From NCBI GenBank assembly GCA_003229375.1, contig QIDP01000006.1:1-32148 (forward strand): a stretch of DNA of 32,148 nt, in the 5' to 3' direction. The stretch is from Nitrospirota bacterium. GTDB lineage: Bacteria > Nitrospinota > Nitrospinia > SZUA-224. Position numbers and translations under genes: made by a program. This document shows, one piece after another, positions 7,050 through 15,160 of the stretch. The notes below the pieces were generated by a model. That model ran no database searches and was not told the origin of the DNA. It saw nothing but the letters and a program-made list of their open reading frames with translations. Position 1 is the stretch's first letter. Each line of letters starts with the position of its first letter.

Positions 7050-7539
7050 AGCACGCCAGCATACCACCAGTCAAATTGTTCCCACCCTTGACCTCCATCC
7101 CACCCACCCCACGGGGAGTTATCTTTATATTAAAATTTTGTAGTGTGATTATAAAAGTACAATAGCAAACATTAAAATCACAGGCTTCTAAGAATTTGGA
7201 ATTAGAAATAACATAGAATTAGAAAATGGATTAGGAAATCAGGGGTAATCAGCTGTAGCCAGAACCAATCTCCGGCGAACTATAAATTTACTTTAAAAAA
7301 GCGGTGTCCGGTTATTAAACTTGACACATCATATGCTTTTGGATATTGTTAGTATGATTATAATCCTGTGGCACTGTAGCCAAATTGTAGCCAACTCCGG
7401 CGGAATCAGCAGGAACCGGCAGGAATGCTCAGAATTAAAAAAACCATGTAACTTACTGTAAAATAAAAGTGACGGCCATAACAGGCAGCATATCAGGCAA
7501 TTGCAAAAATGTTAAAAATACCCCTTAATCTGAATGGGG

Positions 7540-7564
7540 TTCAGGGGGTCGGAGGTTCGAATCC
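7540..7564 (+). other. tRNA T-arm-like fragment, possible attachment-site remnant
   Basis: The sequence ends GGTCGGAGGTTCGAATCC, an exact T-stem/T-loop motif (GG-TTCGAAT-CC). The 3' half of the T-stem is not completed: ACT follows instead of the pairing TCC, and no acceptor stem or CCA follows. A tRNA 3'-end piece truncated in the T-arm is what integration or excision by tRNA-targeting tyrosine recombinases leaves behind. No integrase is visible in the window. Confidence 0.5.
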
Positions 7565-7649
7565 ACTTTAAATAATAGTTAATTTGACAATATTCAAAAA
7601 AGAAACCCTCATACCGATTGTTCGGCATAGAGGGGAATGAAAATCTAAT

Positions 7650-7760
7650 CCCCCCTAACCCCCCTTTATTAAAGGGGGGGAGCAGCAAATTCCCACCTTT
7701 TTCAAAGGGGGGAATTTTTAAAAATGGCTTGCAGTAATTCCCCCTTTAATAAAGAGGGGA
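7650..7760. repeat. CCCCCTTT/AAAGGGGG dispersed repeat block
   Basis: Several units of the type CCCCCCTTTATTAAAGGGGG and TTTTTCAAAGGGGGGAATTT form overlapping hairpins just upstream of moeA. Related units occur at 13705-13800, 20570-20590 and 21520-21560. They are a genome-wide palindromic repeat family by appearance. Confidence 0.65.
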
Positions 7761-7784
7761 TTTTCAGGTGAAAATCAAACAAAA

Positions 7785-8993
7785 TTGATAGATATTGTTA
7801 AAGCAAAAGAGATAATTGATAGAGAATCGCAAGGTTTAGGTGGTATGGAAGAGGTGTCTATAGTTAATGGCCTGAACTCTGTCTTATTTAGTGATATTTA
7901 TGCCAATACAGATCTCCCTCCTTATGATCGCTCTGCAATGGATGGATATGCTGTTCGCTCCGAAGATATTGAAAAGGCCTCTGAAGATATACCTATAGCT
8001 CTAAATATAATTGATATGGTTCTGGCAGGCAGTGTCTCTGAAAAAGAGGCAGGACATGGAAAAGCAATAAAGATAATGACAGGGGGAAAGGTCCCTGCAG
8101 GTGCTGATACTGTAGTGATGAAGGAGTTTACTGAAGAGGATGGTGATATTGTAAAGGTTTATAAGGGTGTCACAAAAGGAAAAAATATATGCTATAGAGG
8201 AGAAGATATAAAAAAAGGCAGAATTGTTTTGAAAAAAGGCTCTAAGATAACGCCTGCTGTAATTGCATTATGTGCATCCCTCGGGATTTCAAAGGTATCG
8301 GTATATAAGAAACCCAAAGTGGCAATTTTGACCCTGGGTAACGAATTACTGGATATTGATGAAGAACTAAGAGATGGAAAAATAAGGGATTCAAATAAGT
8401 ACGCATTGATAAGTCAGGTTAATGAGTGTGGAATATATCCTGTAATATTGGAAAGAGCTGATGATACTTTTGAAGATATCTATAAAAAGGTAATTGAGGG
8501 TTTGAATTGGGATCTTCTTCTTACATCAGGAGGGATTTCAGTTGGAGACTTTGATCTTGTAAAAAAGGTGTTTGAAGAAGCAGGTGTTAAAATATTCTTT
8601 GATAAGGTTGCTATTAAACCTGGAAAGCCTATTGTGTTCGGCAAAAAGGATAAGACTCTTGTATTCGGGCTTCCCGGGAATCCGGTATCTACCATGATAA
8701 CATTCTATGAATTTGTAAAACCTGTGATCCTGAAATTTATGGGAAGAGAGGATATATCTTTGAGAGAAACAGAGGCAATATTGGATGAAGATATCACCAT
8801 AAAACCAGGACGGGTCAAGATACTCAGGGTCAGGACCATAAAAAGAGATAACAAAATCTTTGTTTCAATGTCCGGCCATCAAGGTTCGGCAAATCTCCTG
8901 TCATTAGCCCTGTCAGATGCATTCTTAAAAATACCGGCAGATAAGACTGAAATAAAAAGAGGGACAAAGGTAACGATTCAGTTGTTAAGTTAA
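7785..8993 (+). CDS. moeA: Molybdopterin molybdenumtransferase MoeA
   Basis: Inserts molybdate into adenylylated molybdopterin, the last step of molybdenum-cofactor synthesis in the cytoplasm. 402 residues, the usual length. Conserved signatures are DLPPYDRSAMDGYAVR (residues 43-58), MTGGKVPAGADTVV (98-111), a C-terminal-domain LTLGNELLD, TSGGISVGDFDLVKK (near 245-260) and FGLPGNPVSTMITF. The start is a TTG at 7785, with AGGTG about 14 nt upstream; no better in-frame start is visible. It is the first gene of a plus-strand series moeA-mobA-mog-moaC. Confidence 0.95.
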   Translation: MIDIVKAKEIIDRESQGLGGMEEVSIVNGLNSVLFSDIYANTDLPPYDRSAMDGYAVRSEDIEKASEDIPIALNIIDMVLAGSVSEKEAGHGKAIKIMTGGKVPAGADTVVMKEFTEEDGDIVKVYKGVTKGKNICYRGEDIKKGRIVLKKGSKITPAVIALCASLGISKVSVYKKPKVAILTLGNELLDIDEELRDGKIRDSNKYALISQVNECGIYPVILERADDTFEDIYKKVIEGLNWDLLLTSGGISVGDFDLVKKVFEEAGVKIFFDKVAIKPGKPIVFGKKDKTLVFGLPGNPVSTMITFYEFVKPVILKFMGREDISLRETEAILDEDITIKPGRVKILRVRTIKRDNKIFVSMSGHQGSANLLSLALSDAFLKIPADKTEIKRGTKVTIQLLS

Positions 8994-9059
8994 AGGGGTA
9001 AAGAATCCGAAAAAGGTAACTATTAAGATTCAGTCCTATAGATTTTCATATAATAAATT

Positions 9060-9629
9060 ATGGAGATAACGGGAATCATATTAGCAGGTGGAAAGGCGGG
9101 CAGGATGGGAGGGATCGATAAGGCCCTGATAACGGTAAAAGGAAAGACTATTATTGAACGAACTGTTGAGACCCTGAGAGATGTTGTTGACGATATAATA
9201 GTTGTTTCAGGTAATGATTACGATTTCAAAGGGATCAATGTGACTATTGTAAGGGATATTGAAAAAGATAAAGGGCCGATTATGGGGATATATTCAGGAC
9301 TTATTGCAAGTAAGACTGAATGGAATTTTGTTTGCGGATGCGATATGCCCTATCTTAATTCCTCGATAATTTTGACATTGATAGAAAATATCAGGGAGAG
9401 TGAGGCTGTGGTCCCTGTTGCAGATGGCAGGAAAGAACCGCTTTGCGCCCTCTATTCAAAAAGACTGATTGAAAAGTTACAAGGCGCAATAGGAGAAAAT
9501 ATCTTAAAGGTATCTGATTTCCTCTCTAAGGTTAATGTTGAATATGTAAGTGATGATCTCATCAGAAAGACCAATCTTGAATACAACCCCTTTTTTAATA
9601 TAAATTATGCTACAGATATTAGGGACTGA
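9060..9629 (+). CDS. mobA: Molybdenum cofactor guanylyltransferase MobA
   Basis: Transfers GMP from GTP to the molybdenum cofactor to make the MGD form used by DMSO-reductase-family enzymes such as formate dehydrogenases and nitrate reductases. 189 residues. The N-terminal nucleotide-binding signature ILAGGKAGRMGGIDKAL (residues 7-23) is intact, followed by KGPIMGIYSGL and FVCGCDMPYLN. No Shine-Dalgarno precedes the ATG. TATAAT lies at 9049-9054, only 5 nt upstream, so a leaderless transcript is conceivable. It lies 66 nt after moeA. Confidence 0.92.
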   Translation: MEITGIILAGGKAGRMGGIDKALITVKGKTIIERTVETLRDVVDDIIVVSGNDYDFKGINVTIVRDIEKDKGPIMGIYSGLIASKTEWNFVCGCDMPYLNSSIILTLIENIRESEAVVPVADGRKEPLCALYSKRLIEKLQGAIGENILKVSDFLSKVNVEYVSDDLIRKTNLEYNPFFNINYATDIRD

Positions 9630-9726
9630 GAAATAATAGTCCTGTTATTTTGTTTATATTTTAATTCATCTCTGCGATCTCAGCGGGCTCTGCAGTGAAC
9701 TATTACAAAGGGAAGGAGGATAAGTG

Positions 9727-10206
9727 ATGATCAATGCGGGTATCCTGACCATAAGTGATAAGGGATTTGTTGGAGAAAGGGAGGATCTTAGTGGAAAGAC
9801 ACTGAAGACCATGCTGCTGACGGAGAAAGGTTATAATATAAAACAATATAAGATAATCCCGGATGAGATAAAGGATATAAAAGAGGAGTTGCTAAGCTGG
9901 TCAGATCAGGATAAACTCGATCTGATCCTAACCACCGGGGGGACAGGCTTCGGCCCCCGTGATGTAACTCCGGAGGCGACAAAAGAGGTTATAACTAAGG
10001 AGACAGTTGGGATTTCTGACATCATTCGTAATGAGGGGTGGAAGAGGAATAGACGTGCTATACTCTCCCGTGCTGTAGCCGGCATAAGGGGAAATACCCT
10101 GATAATCAATCTACCGGGAAGCGAGAGAGGTGCAAAGGAATCTCTGGAGATGATTATAGATATCATTCCTCATGCATTGGAGATGATAAGAGGCGGGGGA
10201 CATTAG
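9727..10206 (+). CDS. mog: Molybdopterin adenylyltransferase (Mog/MoaB family)
   Basis: Adenylylates molybdopterin before MoeA inserts the metal. About 159 residues from the ATG at 9727, which AGGAGG precedes at 7 nt; an adjacent GTG at 9724 is the alternative. The family signature TTGGTGFGPRDVTPEAT lies at residues 69-85, with the N-terminal INAGILTISDKG typical of Mog/MoaB. It ends 1 nt before moaC, and its terminal G-rich codons form moaC's ribosome-binding site. Family membership is certain; Mog versus MoaB is inferred from the lack of another copy nearby. Confidence 0.9.
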   Translation: MINAGILTISDKGFVGEREDLSGKTLKTMLLTEKGYNIKQYKIIPDEIKDIKEELLSWSDQDKLDLILTTGGTGFGPRDVTPEATKEVITKETVGISDIIRNEGWKRNRRAILSRAVAGIRGNTLIINLPGSERGAKESLEMIIDIIPHALEMIRGGGH

Positions 10207-10207
10207 C

Positions 10208-10705
10208 ATGAAAAGACTTACACATTTTGATGAAAAGGGTGGATCAAAGATGGTCGATGTAAGTGAAAAAGAGGAGACCATGAGGGAGGCTATTGCCAAA
10301 GGTAAGGTAAAGATGAGGAGGGAAACCCTCTCCATGATAGCTGATAAAAAGATAGCAAAAGGGGATGTCTATGAGGTGGCAAGGATAGCCGGTATAATGG
10401 CAGCTAAGAGGGTTGATTCCTTGATTCCTATGTGTCACCCCCTTATGATTACAGGTGTTGATATCTCTTTTGAGTCTTCCCTTGAAAAAGGTACTATTTC
10501 CATAAAGGGACGGGTCAGAACCATTGGTAAAACAGGTGTGGAGATGGAGGCATTAACAGCGGTTGCTGTTGCATCCCTTACCATCTATGACATGTGTAAG
10601 GCGGTTGACAGAGATATTATTATCTCTGATATAATGTTGGTGATGAAGGATGGAGGAGAGAGCGGAAGATATCTTAGAGATAAAGAATGCTTATCCTCCG
10701 ATTGA
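10208..10705 (+). CDS. moaC: Cyclic pyranopterin monophosphate synthase MoaC
   Basis: Converts the MoaA product to cyclic pyranopterin monophosphate. 165 residues, standard length. Motifs are LIPMCHPLMITG (72-83) and VEMEALTAVAVASLTIYDMC (111-130). The catalytic-type residues D128 and K131 in YDMCKAVD match the numbering of characterised MoaC proteins. Translationally coupled to mog. The 3' end overlaps the 3' end of the convergent moaA by 15 nt. Confidence 0.95.
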   Translation: MKRLTHFDEKGGSKMVDVSEKEETMREAIAKGKVKMRRETLSMIADKKIAKGDVYEVARIAGIMAAKRVDSLIPMCHPLMITGVDISFESSLEKGTISIKGRVRTIGKTGVEMEALTAVAVASLTIYDMCKAVDRDIIISDIMLVMKDGGESGRYLRDKECLSSD

Positions 10706-11692
10706 GGACATCGAGCCTTTGAATTCGTATTTACAGGATTCCATATTACCTGCAACGAGTTTATGTCTGGAAGGCTTGGCCATTATCACCTTTTTTATCA
10801 TGCGGGTCAATATCCTGTCAGATACCCCTTTTTGTAATGCCTCGCCCAGATAAAACTCCTTATCCTCCTGCAAGAGGCATAGCCTAAGCCGGCCATCTGC
10901 GGTCAGCCTAACCTTGTTACAGTTACCGCAAAAATGCTGGCTTATCGGACTAATAAATCCTAATCTCAATAAATCTCCTTTTATACGGTAGTAATGTGCA
11001 GGCCCAACCCCTTTTACAAGGGTCTGCTCAAGAGGGAATTCCCTTCTTATCTTTTTCTCGACCGCCTCCATCGGTATAAAATGCCTTGCGGGGAGAAAGG
11101 ACTTCCTGTTTGTTGGCATACATTCAATAAACCTGAGATTGATCGGTCTGCCCCTAAAATACCTCACCATCTCAATCACCTCATTGTCATTTATTCCCCT
11201 CATTACAACCATATTTATCTTCACAGGTTTAAGATCGGCTTTAAGGGCGCTATCGATCCCATCCAGTACATCCTTCAGATTACCCCCCCTTGTAATCTCA
11301 AAGAATCTTTCGGGATATAAAGAATCAAGACTTGTATTCACTCTATTTAATCCAGCCATCTTTAGGGGTTCTGCATATTCTGATAAAAGAGTAGCATTTG
11401 TGGTTATTGAGAGATCTGATATGCCTTTGATACTGGAGAGCTTATTTATAAGGTGTATTATATCTCTCCTCAGTAATGGTTCACCCCCTGTAATCCTGAT
11501 ACTTGAAACACCAAGGTGGACAAATGCCCTTGCTATCCTCCCTATCTCCTCAAATGAAAGGATATCTTCATGCTTTAAAAGAGGGACACCCTCCTGAGGC
11601 ATACAGTATATACATCTGAGATTACACCGGTCAGTGATCGATATCCTGAGATACCTTATTACCCTATTATATCTATCTATGAGTGGAGACAT
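10691..11692 (-). CDS. moaA: GTP 3',8-cyclase MoaA (radical SAM)
   Basis: First enzyme of molybdopterin synthesis: cyclises GTP using SAM and two 4Fe-4S clusters. 333 residues. The radical SAM CxxxCxxC is C23-C27-C30 in TDRCNLRCIYCMP, the SAM-binding ITGGEPLLR is at 67-75, and the second-cluster cysteines are C255, C258 and C272 in HFCGNCNKVRL and RLRLCLL. The C-terminal SSIGG carries the family's essential GG tail. It faces moaC tail to tail, overlapping it by 15 nt. No Shine-Dalgarno is visible; the ATG directly follows a TTTGATATTTGATATTTT repeat. Confidence 0.96.
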   Translation of the reverse strand: MSPLIDRYNRVIRYLRISITDRCNLRCIYCMPQEGVPLLKHEDILSFEEIGRIARAFVHLGVSSIRITGGEPLLRRDIIHLINKLSSIKGISDLSITTNATLLSEYAEPLKMAGLNRVNTSLDSLYPERFFEITRGGNLKDVLDGIDSALKADLKPVKINMVVMRGINDNEVIEMVRYFRGRPINLRFIECMPTNRKSFLPARHFIPMEAVEKKIRREFPLEQTLVKGVGPAHYYRIKGDLLRLGFISPISQHFCGNCNKVRLTADGRLRLCLLQEDKEFYLGEALQKGVSDRILTRMIKKVIMAKPSRHKLVAGNMESCKYEFKGSMSSIGG

Positions 11693-11850
11693 AAAATATC
11701 AAATATCAAATAGTTACTATCAAATATCAAAATTAAACACATTAAAAAGTAAAGCTTCATTATCTGTAGCAGATATTAACGATTGATAAAAGATATGTTT
11801 GCATATCAATTTACTTTTAAAATGTATATTTTGATATTTAATATTTATCA
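11693..11850. repeat. AT-rich palindromic element upstream of moaA
   Basis: Tandem AAATATCAAA units directly abut the moaA start. A unit at 11722-11753 (AAATATCAAAATTAAACAC, then ATTAAAAAGTAAA) recurs in inverted orientation at 11810-11839, and a third related unit lies upstream of the aminotransferase at 20388-20424. The inverted pair around about 55 nt resembles a MITE-like element that now forms the moaA leader. Confidence 0.6.
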
Positions 11851-11894
11851 TATTCTATGGGCTTGCCCAAAAACCGAGCATGAAAACTGCGAAC

Positions 11895-12344
11895 CTATTT
11901 TGGTGTGAGTCCTACTACCATTATATCATCACCCTTTTCTATCCATCCCCCTCTGTTTACCTTTGCAAAGATACCTTCCCTTGGCATAACACAATCTCCA
12001 AGGCGATGATATATTTCACAGCGATCATGACACTCCTTTCCGATCCGGGTTATCTCTATAATCACATCTTTTCCTATCTTGAGTGATGTCCCGATCTTTA
12101 TATCTGTAAGGTCTATCCCTGCGGTTGTCAGATTCTCGGCAAAATCTCCCGGCCTGAGATCTAAATCCCTTGCCTCCATCTTTTCAATACTCTCTTTTGC
12201 AAGCAAGCTGATCTGTCTGTGCCAGTCACCGGCATGTGCATCCCCTTCAATACCGAATCCCTTTTTGACAAAAGCCTTCCCCACCTCAGTCTTTTTTGTG
12301 CCCTTGTTTTCACTGATATTTATAGATACTATACGTCCCTTCAT
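11895..12344 (-). CDS. MOSC-domain protein
   Basis: 149 residues, a single MOSC domain (the sulfur-carrier fold shared with the C-terminus of molybdenum cofactor sulfurase). Visible motifs are the N-terminal GRIVSINIS, GFGIEGDAHAGDWHRQISLL (residues 30-49), RPGDFAENLTTAGIDL (63-78) and the conserved cysteine in IGKECHDRCEIYHRLGDCVM. Stand-alone MOSC proteins next to Moco genes are thought to handle or deliver sulfur for molybdoenzymes; the exact role is unknown. It sits between the polyferredoxin and moaA, all minus strand. The only ribosome-binding-like AGG comes from the CACTTTAGG repeat in front of it. Confidence 0.88.
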   Translation of the reverse strand: MKGRIVSINISENKGTKKTEVGKAFVKKGFGIEGDAHAGDWHRQISLLAKESIEKMEARDLDLRPGDFAENLTTAGIDLTDIKIGTSLKIGKDVIIEITRIGKECHDRCEIYHRLGDCVMPREGIFAKVNRGGWIEKGDDIMVVGLTPK

Positions 12345-12348
12345 ATGT

Positions 12349-12432
12349 AGTGCCTAAAGTGCCTAACGTGATCTAAAGTTAAAAGTTATTTTATTATCAA
12401 TAACTTTAGACACTTTAGCTCACTTTAGGCAC
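12349..12432. repeat. CACTTTAGG palindromic repeat, copy 1
   Basis: Left half AGTGCCTAAAGTGCCTAACG and onward; the right half carries AACTTTAGACACTTTAGC and then CACTTTAGGCACT. The two are near inverted copies built from a 9-nt unit (CTAAAGTGN). It fills the gap between the polyferredoxin stop and the MOSC start. Copy 2 is at 16391-16490. Confidence 0.8.
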
Positions 12433-13611
12433 TTATTTTATATATCCTCCTGCCCTATCAGATATCTTTGAGCATATCGGGCATATATCTCCTTGTCCGG
12501 AGATAAATATATCCCCGCATGTACTGCATATCTTATACTTAGTTCTGACCAATTCTGTTTCATTGTCACATAAGATATTTTTCAGGTTGATAGCTGTATC
12601 ATTATCAATCTCAATAGCCTTTATTATACATGCATCCCTGCAATTTTGACAGTTAACACATAGTCTTGAATCAAAGCTAATGGTTAAATATCCATTATCT
12701 TTAACCCTTTTTATTGCATTGACCGGACAGATTGTTTCACAGACATTGCAGCCAATACATTTATCATTGATATTGATCTTACCAAAAGGGGGCTTGATGG
12801 CCGAAGAAGTAACTAAGGCAGGATGCAATTCATCAAAATTACTAAGTAATTCTAATAGATATAACCTTTTTGGACTCTTCTTGTGTTCCCATTTAAATAC
12901 CTTTTTTTCTTTCTTTTTTTCAGATACATCAGGTATTATACTTGCTGTTGTTTTAACCGCCTGTCTTCTAAAAATTTTGAAGAGACCTCTACGACTCAAT
13001 GATTCCTCCGAAGGTATCGGCCCTTGACAGGAGTCTATATTTTCTTCAAAATCTTCGACTTCTTCAATACTATCTCCTGATCTCCCGATAAGATTACACA
13101 ATTGTCCGGTCAACCTGAGGGTATTGTTAATATATGGAAAATCTCTCTTAAATTCACATTCATTACAATCAACCTTTTTGATTTGAACCCTTTCTGCGCC
13201 ATTTACAAATGCAGCTATCAGAAGATTTTCTGTTATGCGGCTCAGACAGGGTATCGAGATAGAACTCCCTTCTCCATTGTCATAATCACATTTGAATCTT
13301 ATGGTCTTACCAGACGATATCTTAAGCATCTCCCTCATACGGGATATGATTTTAAGATCATTATTCTTTTTGTCTTCAAACACCCCGTTTGGGCATACAG
13401 AAAGACATATCCCGCAACCTGAACACCTCGAGGCATCTATCTTGATCCCATGTTTAGCGGTCAATTCTATAGCATCCCGGGGACACCCTTCAATGCACTC
13501 CCTGCACTTTGATCTCGCATACCTGACACTGCTGCACAACATCGGATCAATATCTATATACTCAGAATCGGGACATTCCGGCACCTTGCCGGTGATAGTA
13601 TTATTTAACAT
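12433..13611 (-). CDS. Polyferredoxin with zinc-ribbon tail, in the Moco cluster
   Basis: 392 residues, cytoplasmic (no signal peptide or membrane segment), not recognised as a named protein. Two 4Fe-4S motifs lie at the N-terminus (CRECIEGCP at 36-44, CSGCGICLSVCP at 63-74). A middle domain has C122, C149, C152 and C172. A mid-protein SRRGLFKIFRR (206-216) is followed by a charged linker, and two more 4Fe-4S motifs follow (CIGCNVCETICP at 285-296, CVNCQNCRDAC at 318-328). A Cys4 zinc-ribbon (CSTC and CPIC, 362-380) ends the protein. It is probably an electron carrier or maturation factor for a molybdoenzyme, inferred from its position beside MOSC and moaA. GAGGAG precedes the ATG. Confidence 0.8.
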   Translation of the reverse strand: MLNNTITGKVPECPDSEYIDIDPMLCSSVRYARSKCRECIEGCPRDAIELTAKHGIKIDASRCSGCGICLSVCPNGVFEDKKNNDLKIISRMREMLKISSGKTIRFKCDYDNGEGSSISIPCLSRITENLLIAAFVNGAERVQIKKVDCNECEFKRDFPYINNTLRLTGQLCNLIGRSGDSIEEVEDFEENIDSCQGPIPSEESLSRRGLFKIFRRQAVKTTASIIPDVSEKKKEKKVFKWEHKKSPKRLYLLELLSNFDELHPALVTSSAIKPPFGKININDKCIGCNVCETICPVNAIKRVKDNGYLTISFDSRLCVNCQNCRDACIIKAIEIDNDTAINLKNILCDNETELVRTKYKICSTCGDIFISGQGDICPICSKISDRAGGYIK

Positions 13612-13691
13612 AACTCCTCTTTTTGCAGCAATTCCAGGCGAATTGCAACATACTGTTAATTAAGGCGTTGCAACAAATACATTAAAATAAT

Positions 13692-13813
13692 GTAACTATT
13701 CGGATCTCCCCCTTTGAAAAAGGGGGATTAAGGGGGATTTTATAATTATAAGTTCTACAAATCCCCCCTCCCCCCCCTTTGCTAAAGGGGGGGATGAATA
13801 GCTGAATAGTTAC
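13692..13813. repeat. 122-bp palindromic element with GTAACTATTC ends
   Basis: Exact 10-bp terminal inverted repeats GTAACTATTC (13692-13701) and GAATAGTTAC (13804-13813) enclose two CCCCCTTT/AAAGGGGG hairpin units. It occupies most of the 296-bp gap between the aspartate kinase end and the polyferredoxin start; nothing else is visible there. A MITE-like or REP-cluster element is plausible, and it could also act as a bidirectional terminator. Confidence 0.65.
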
Positions 13814-13907
13814 AAAATAATTTCGTACGGTTAGAGTATACCGGTATCTCGAACAAAGAGTCCAAAGAGGAAGAAGGTAGGATAAAACATTTATTATCCG
13901 GCAGACC

Positions 13908-15119
13908 CTAACCCAATTCAAATGCATCATGAAGCACCCTGACTGCCAGCTCTGTATACTTTGATTGAATAACACATGATACCTTTATCTCAGAGGTGCT
14001 TATCATCATAATATTTATATTATCCTTTGCCAGGGCAGCAAACATCTTTGAGGCAATACCGGAGTGACTCCGCATCCCCACACCGATTATAGAAACCTTG
14101 GCAATGCTGTCATCGACATTAACATCGACTGCGTCGATCTCTTTTGCCACATCTGACATCAGATTCATTGCCTTCTTTGTATCCTCCCCCGGAATAGTAA
14201 AGGATATATCTGTCAATCCATTTTCACTGATATTCTGAACTATCATATCGACTACCAGACCGGCCTCAGCAATCCTTCCAAAGATCTTTGCTGCTATACC
14301 GGGTCTGTCCGGAACACCAATAATAGTGATCTTTGACTGTTCCTTGCTATAGGCAACTCCCGAAACAACAACATCTTCCATCTCTGGGTCCTCCATTGTA
14401 ACCAGCGTGCCCTTCCCCTCCTCAAATGACGATTTTACTAATAAAGGGACATTATATTTTTTGGCAAATCCAACTGACCGGATCTGTAAGACCTTTGCCC
14501 CCAGACTTGCCATCTCGAGCATCTCATCATAGGATATCCTGTCCAGCCTCCTTGCATTGTGGACAATACCGGGATCAGTGGTATATACACCATCAACATC
14601 TGTATATATCTCGCAGAGATCAGCCTTCATGGCTGATGCCAGTGCCACGGCCGTTATATCAGACCCCCCTCTCCCGAGTGTGGTGATGTCCTCCTGCTCA
14701 TTGATCCCCTGAAAACCGGCCACAACAGGGATCTTGTCCTCCTTTAAGGCCTTGTGTATCCTGTCAGCCGTGATCTTCTTTATCCTCGCCCTCGTATGGA
14801 AGGCATCTGTTATTATCCCGACCTGAGGCCCGGTAAATGATTCTGACTTATAGCCCAAGGAATTAAGCGCCATGGCCAAAAGGGCAATAGATACCACCTC
14901 ACCTGATGAGAGGAGCATATCCAGCTCCCGATCATCTGGCTCATCTGTGACCTGATGAGCCAGACTGATCAGCTTATCTGTCTCCCCGGCCATTGCAGAG
15001 ACCACTACCACCACATCTTTACCGCTCCCCTTCCCTGCTGCTATTATATTTGCTACTATCTTTATCCTTGCAACATCTGCTACAGAGGTCCCACCATATT
15101 TCTGAACTATGAGACTCAT
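13908..15119 (-). CDS. lysC: Aspartate kinase
   Basis: Phosphorylates aspartate, the entry step to lysine, methionine and threonine. 403 residues, typical of monofunctional enzymes. The N-terminal kinase motif is [14 protein letters not shown] (3-16), with [15 protein letters not shown] near 150-165. Two ACT domains follow, recognisable at [17 protein letters not shown] (near 275) and [19 protein letters not shown] (near 345), implying allosteric control by lysine or threonine. AAGGAAGGG precedes the ATG. It is the last gene of the minus-strand threonine operon, 41 nt after apgM. Confidence 0.95.
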   Translation of the reverse strand: MSLIVQKYGGTSVADVARIKIVANIIAAGKGSGKDVVVVVSAMAGETDKLISLAHQVTDEPDDRELDMLLSSGEVVSIALLAMALNSLGYKSESFTGPQVGIITDAFHTRARIKKITADRIHKALKEDKIPVVAGFQGINEQEDITTLGRGGSDITAVALASAMKADLCEIYTDVDGVYTTDPGIVHNARRLDRISYDEMLEMASLGAKVLQIRSVGFAKKYNVPLLVKSSFEEGKGTLVTMEDPEMEDVVVSGVAYSKEQSKITIIGVPDRPGIAAKIFGRIAEAGLVVDMIVQNISENGLTDISFTIPGEDTKKAMNLMSDVAKEIDAVDVNVDDSIAKVSIIGVGMRSHSGIASKMFAALAKDNINIMMISTSEIKVSCVIQSKYTELAVRVLHDAFELG

Positions 15120-15160
15120 CTCAATCCCTTCCTTTTAAATTAACCGCAGACACACGCAGA

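Larger units (their letters stand above)
7050..7784. other. 735-bp intergenic stretch without a convincing gene
   Basis: No supported ORF. It holds scattered TGTAGCCA motifs (around 7250, 7375 and 7386), a possible promoter TTGACA-17 nt-TATTGT starting at 7321, a short CCCC/GGGG hairpin (7521-7538), a tRNA T-arm-like fragment (7540-7564) and a C-run/G-run repeat block (7650-7760). This is consistent with the edge of a former integrated element whose integrase is gone. Confidence 0.5.

Noticed and set aside
6935-7165. Plus-strand 76-codon ORF
   Set aside because: It runs through the nested inverted repeats, covers the minus-strand promoter and has no ribosome-binding site or recognisable domain.
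13682-13975. Minus-strand 97-codon ORF overlapping the end of aspartate kinase
   Set aside because: It is made largely of translated CCCCCTTT repeat units and overlaps the aspartate kinase gene in another frame.
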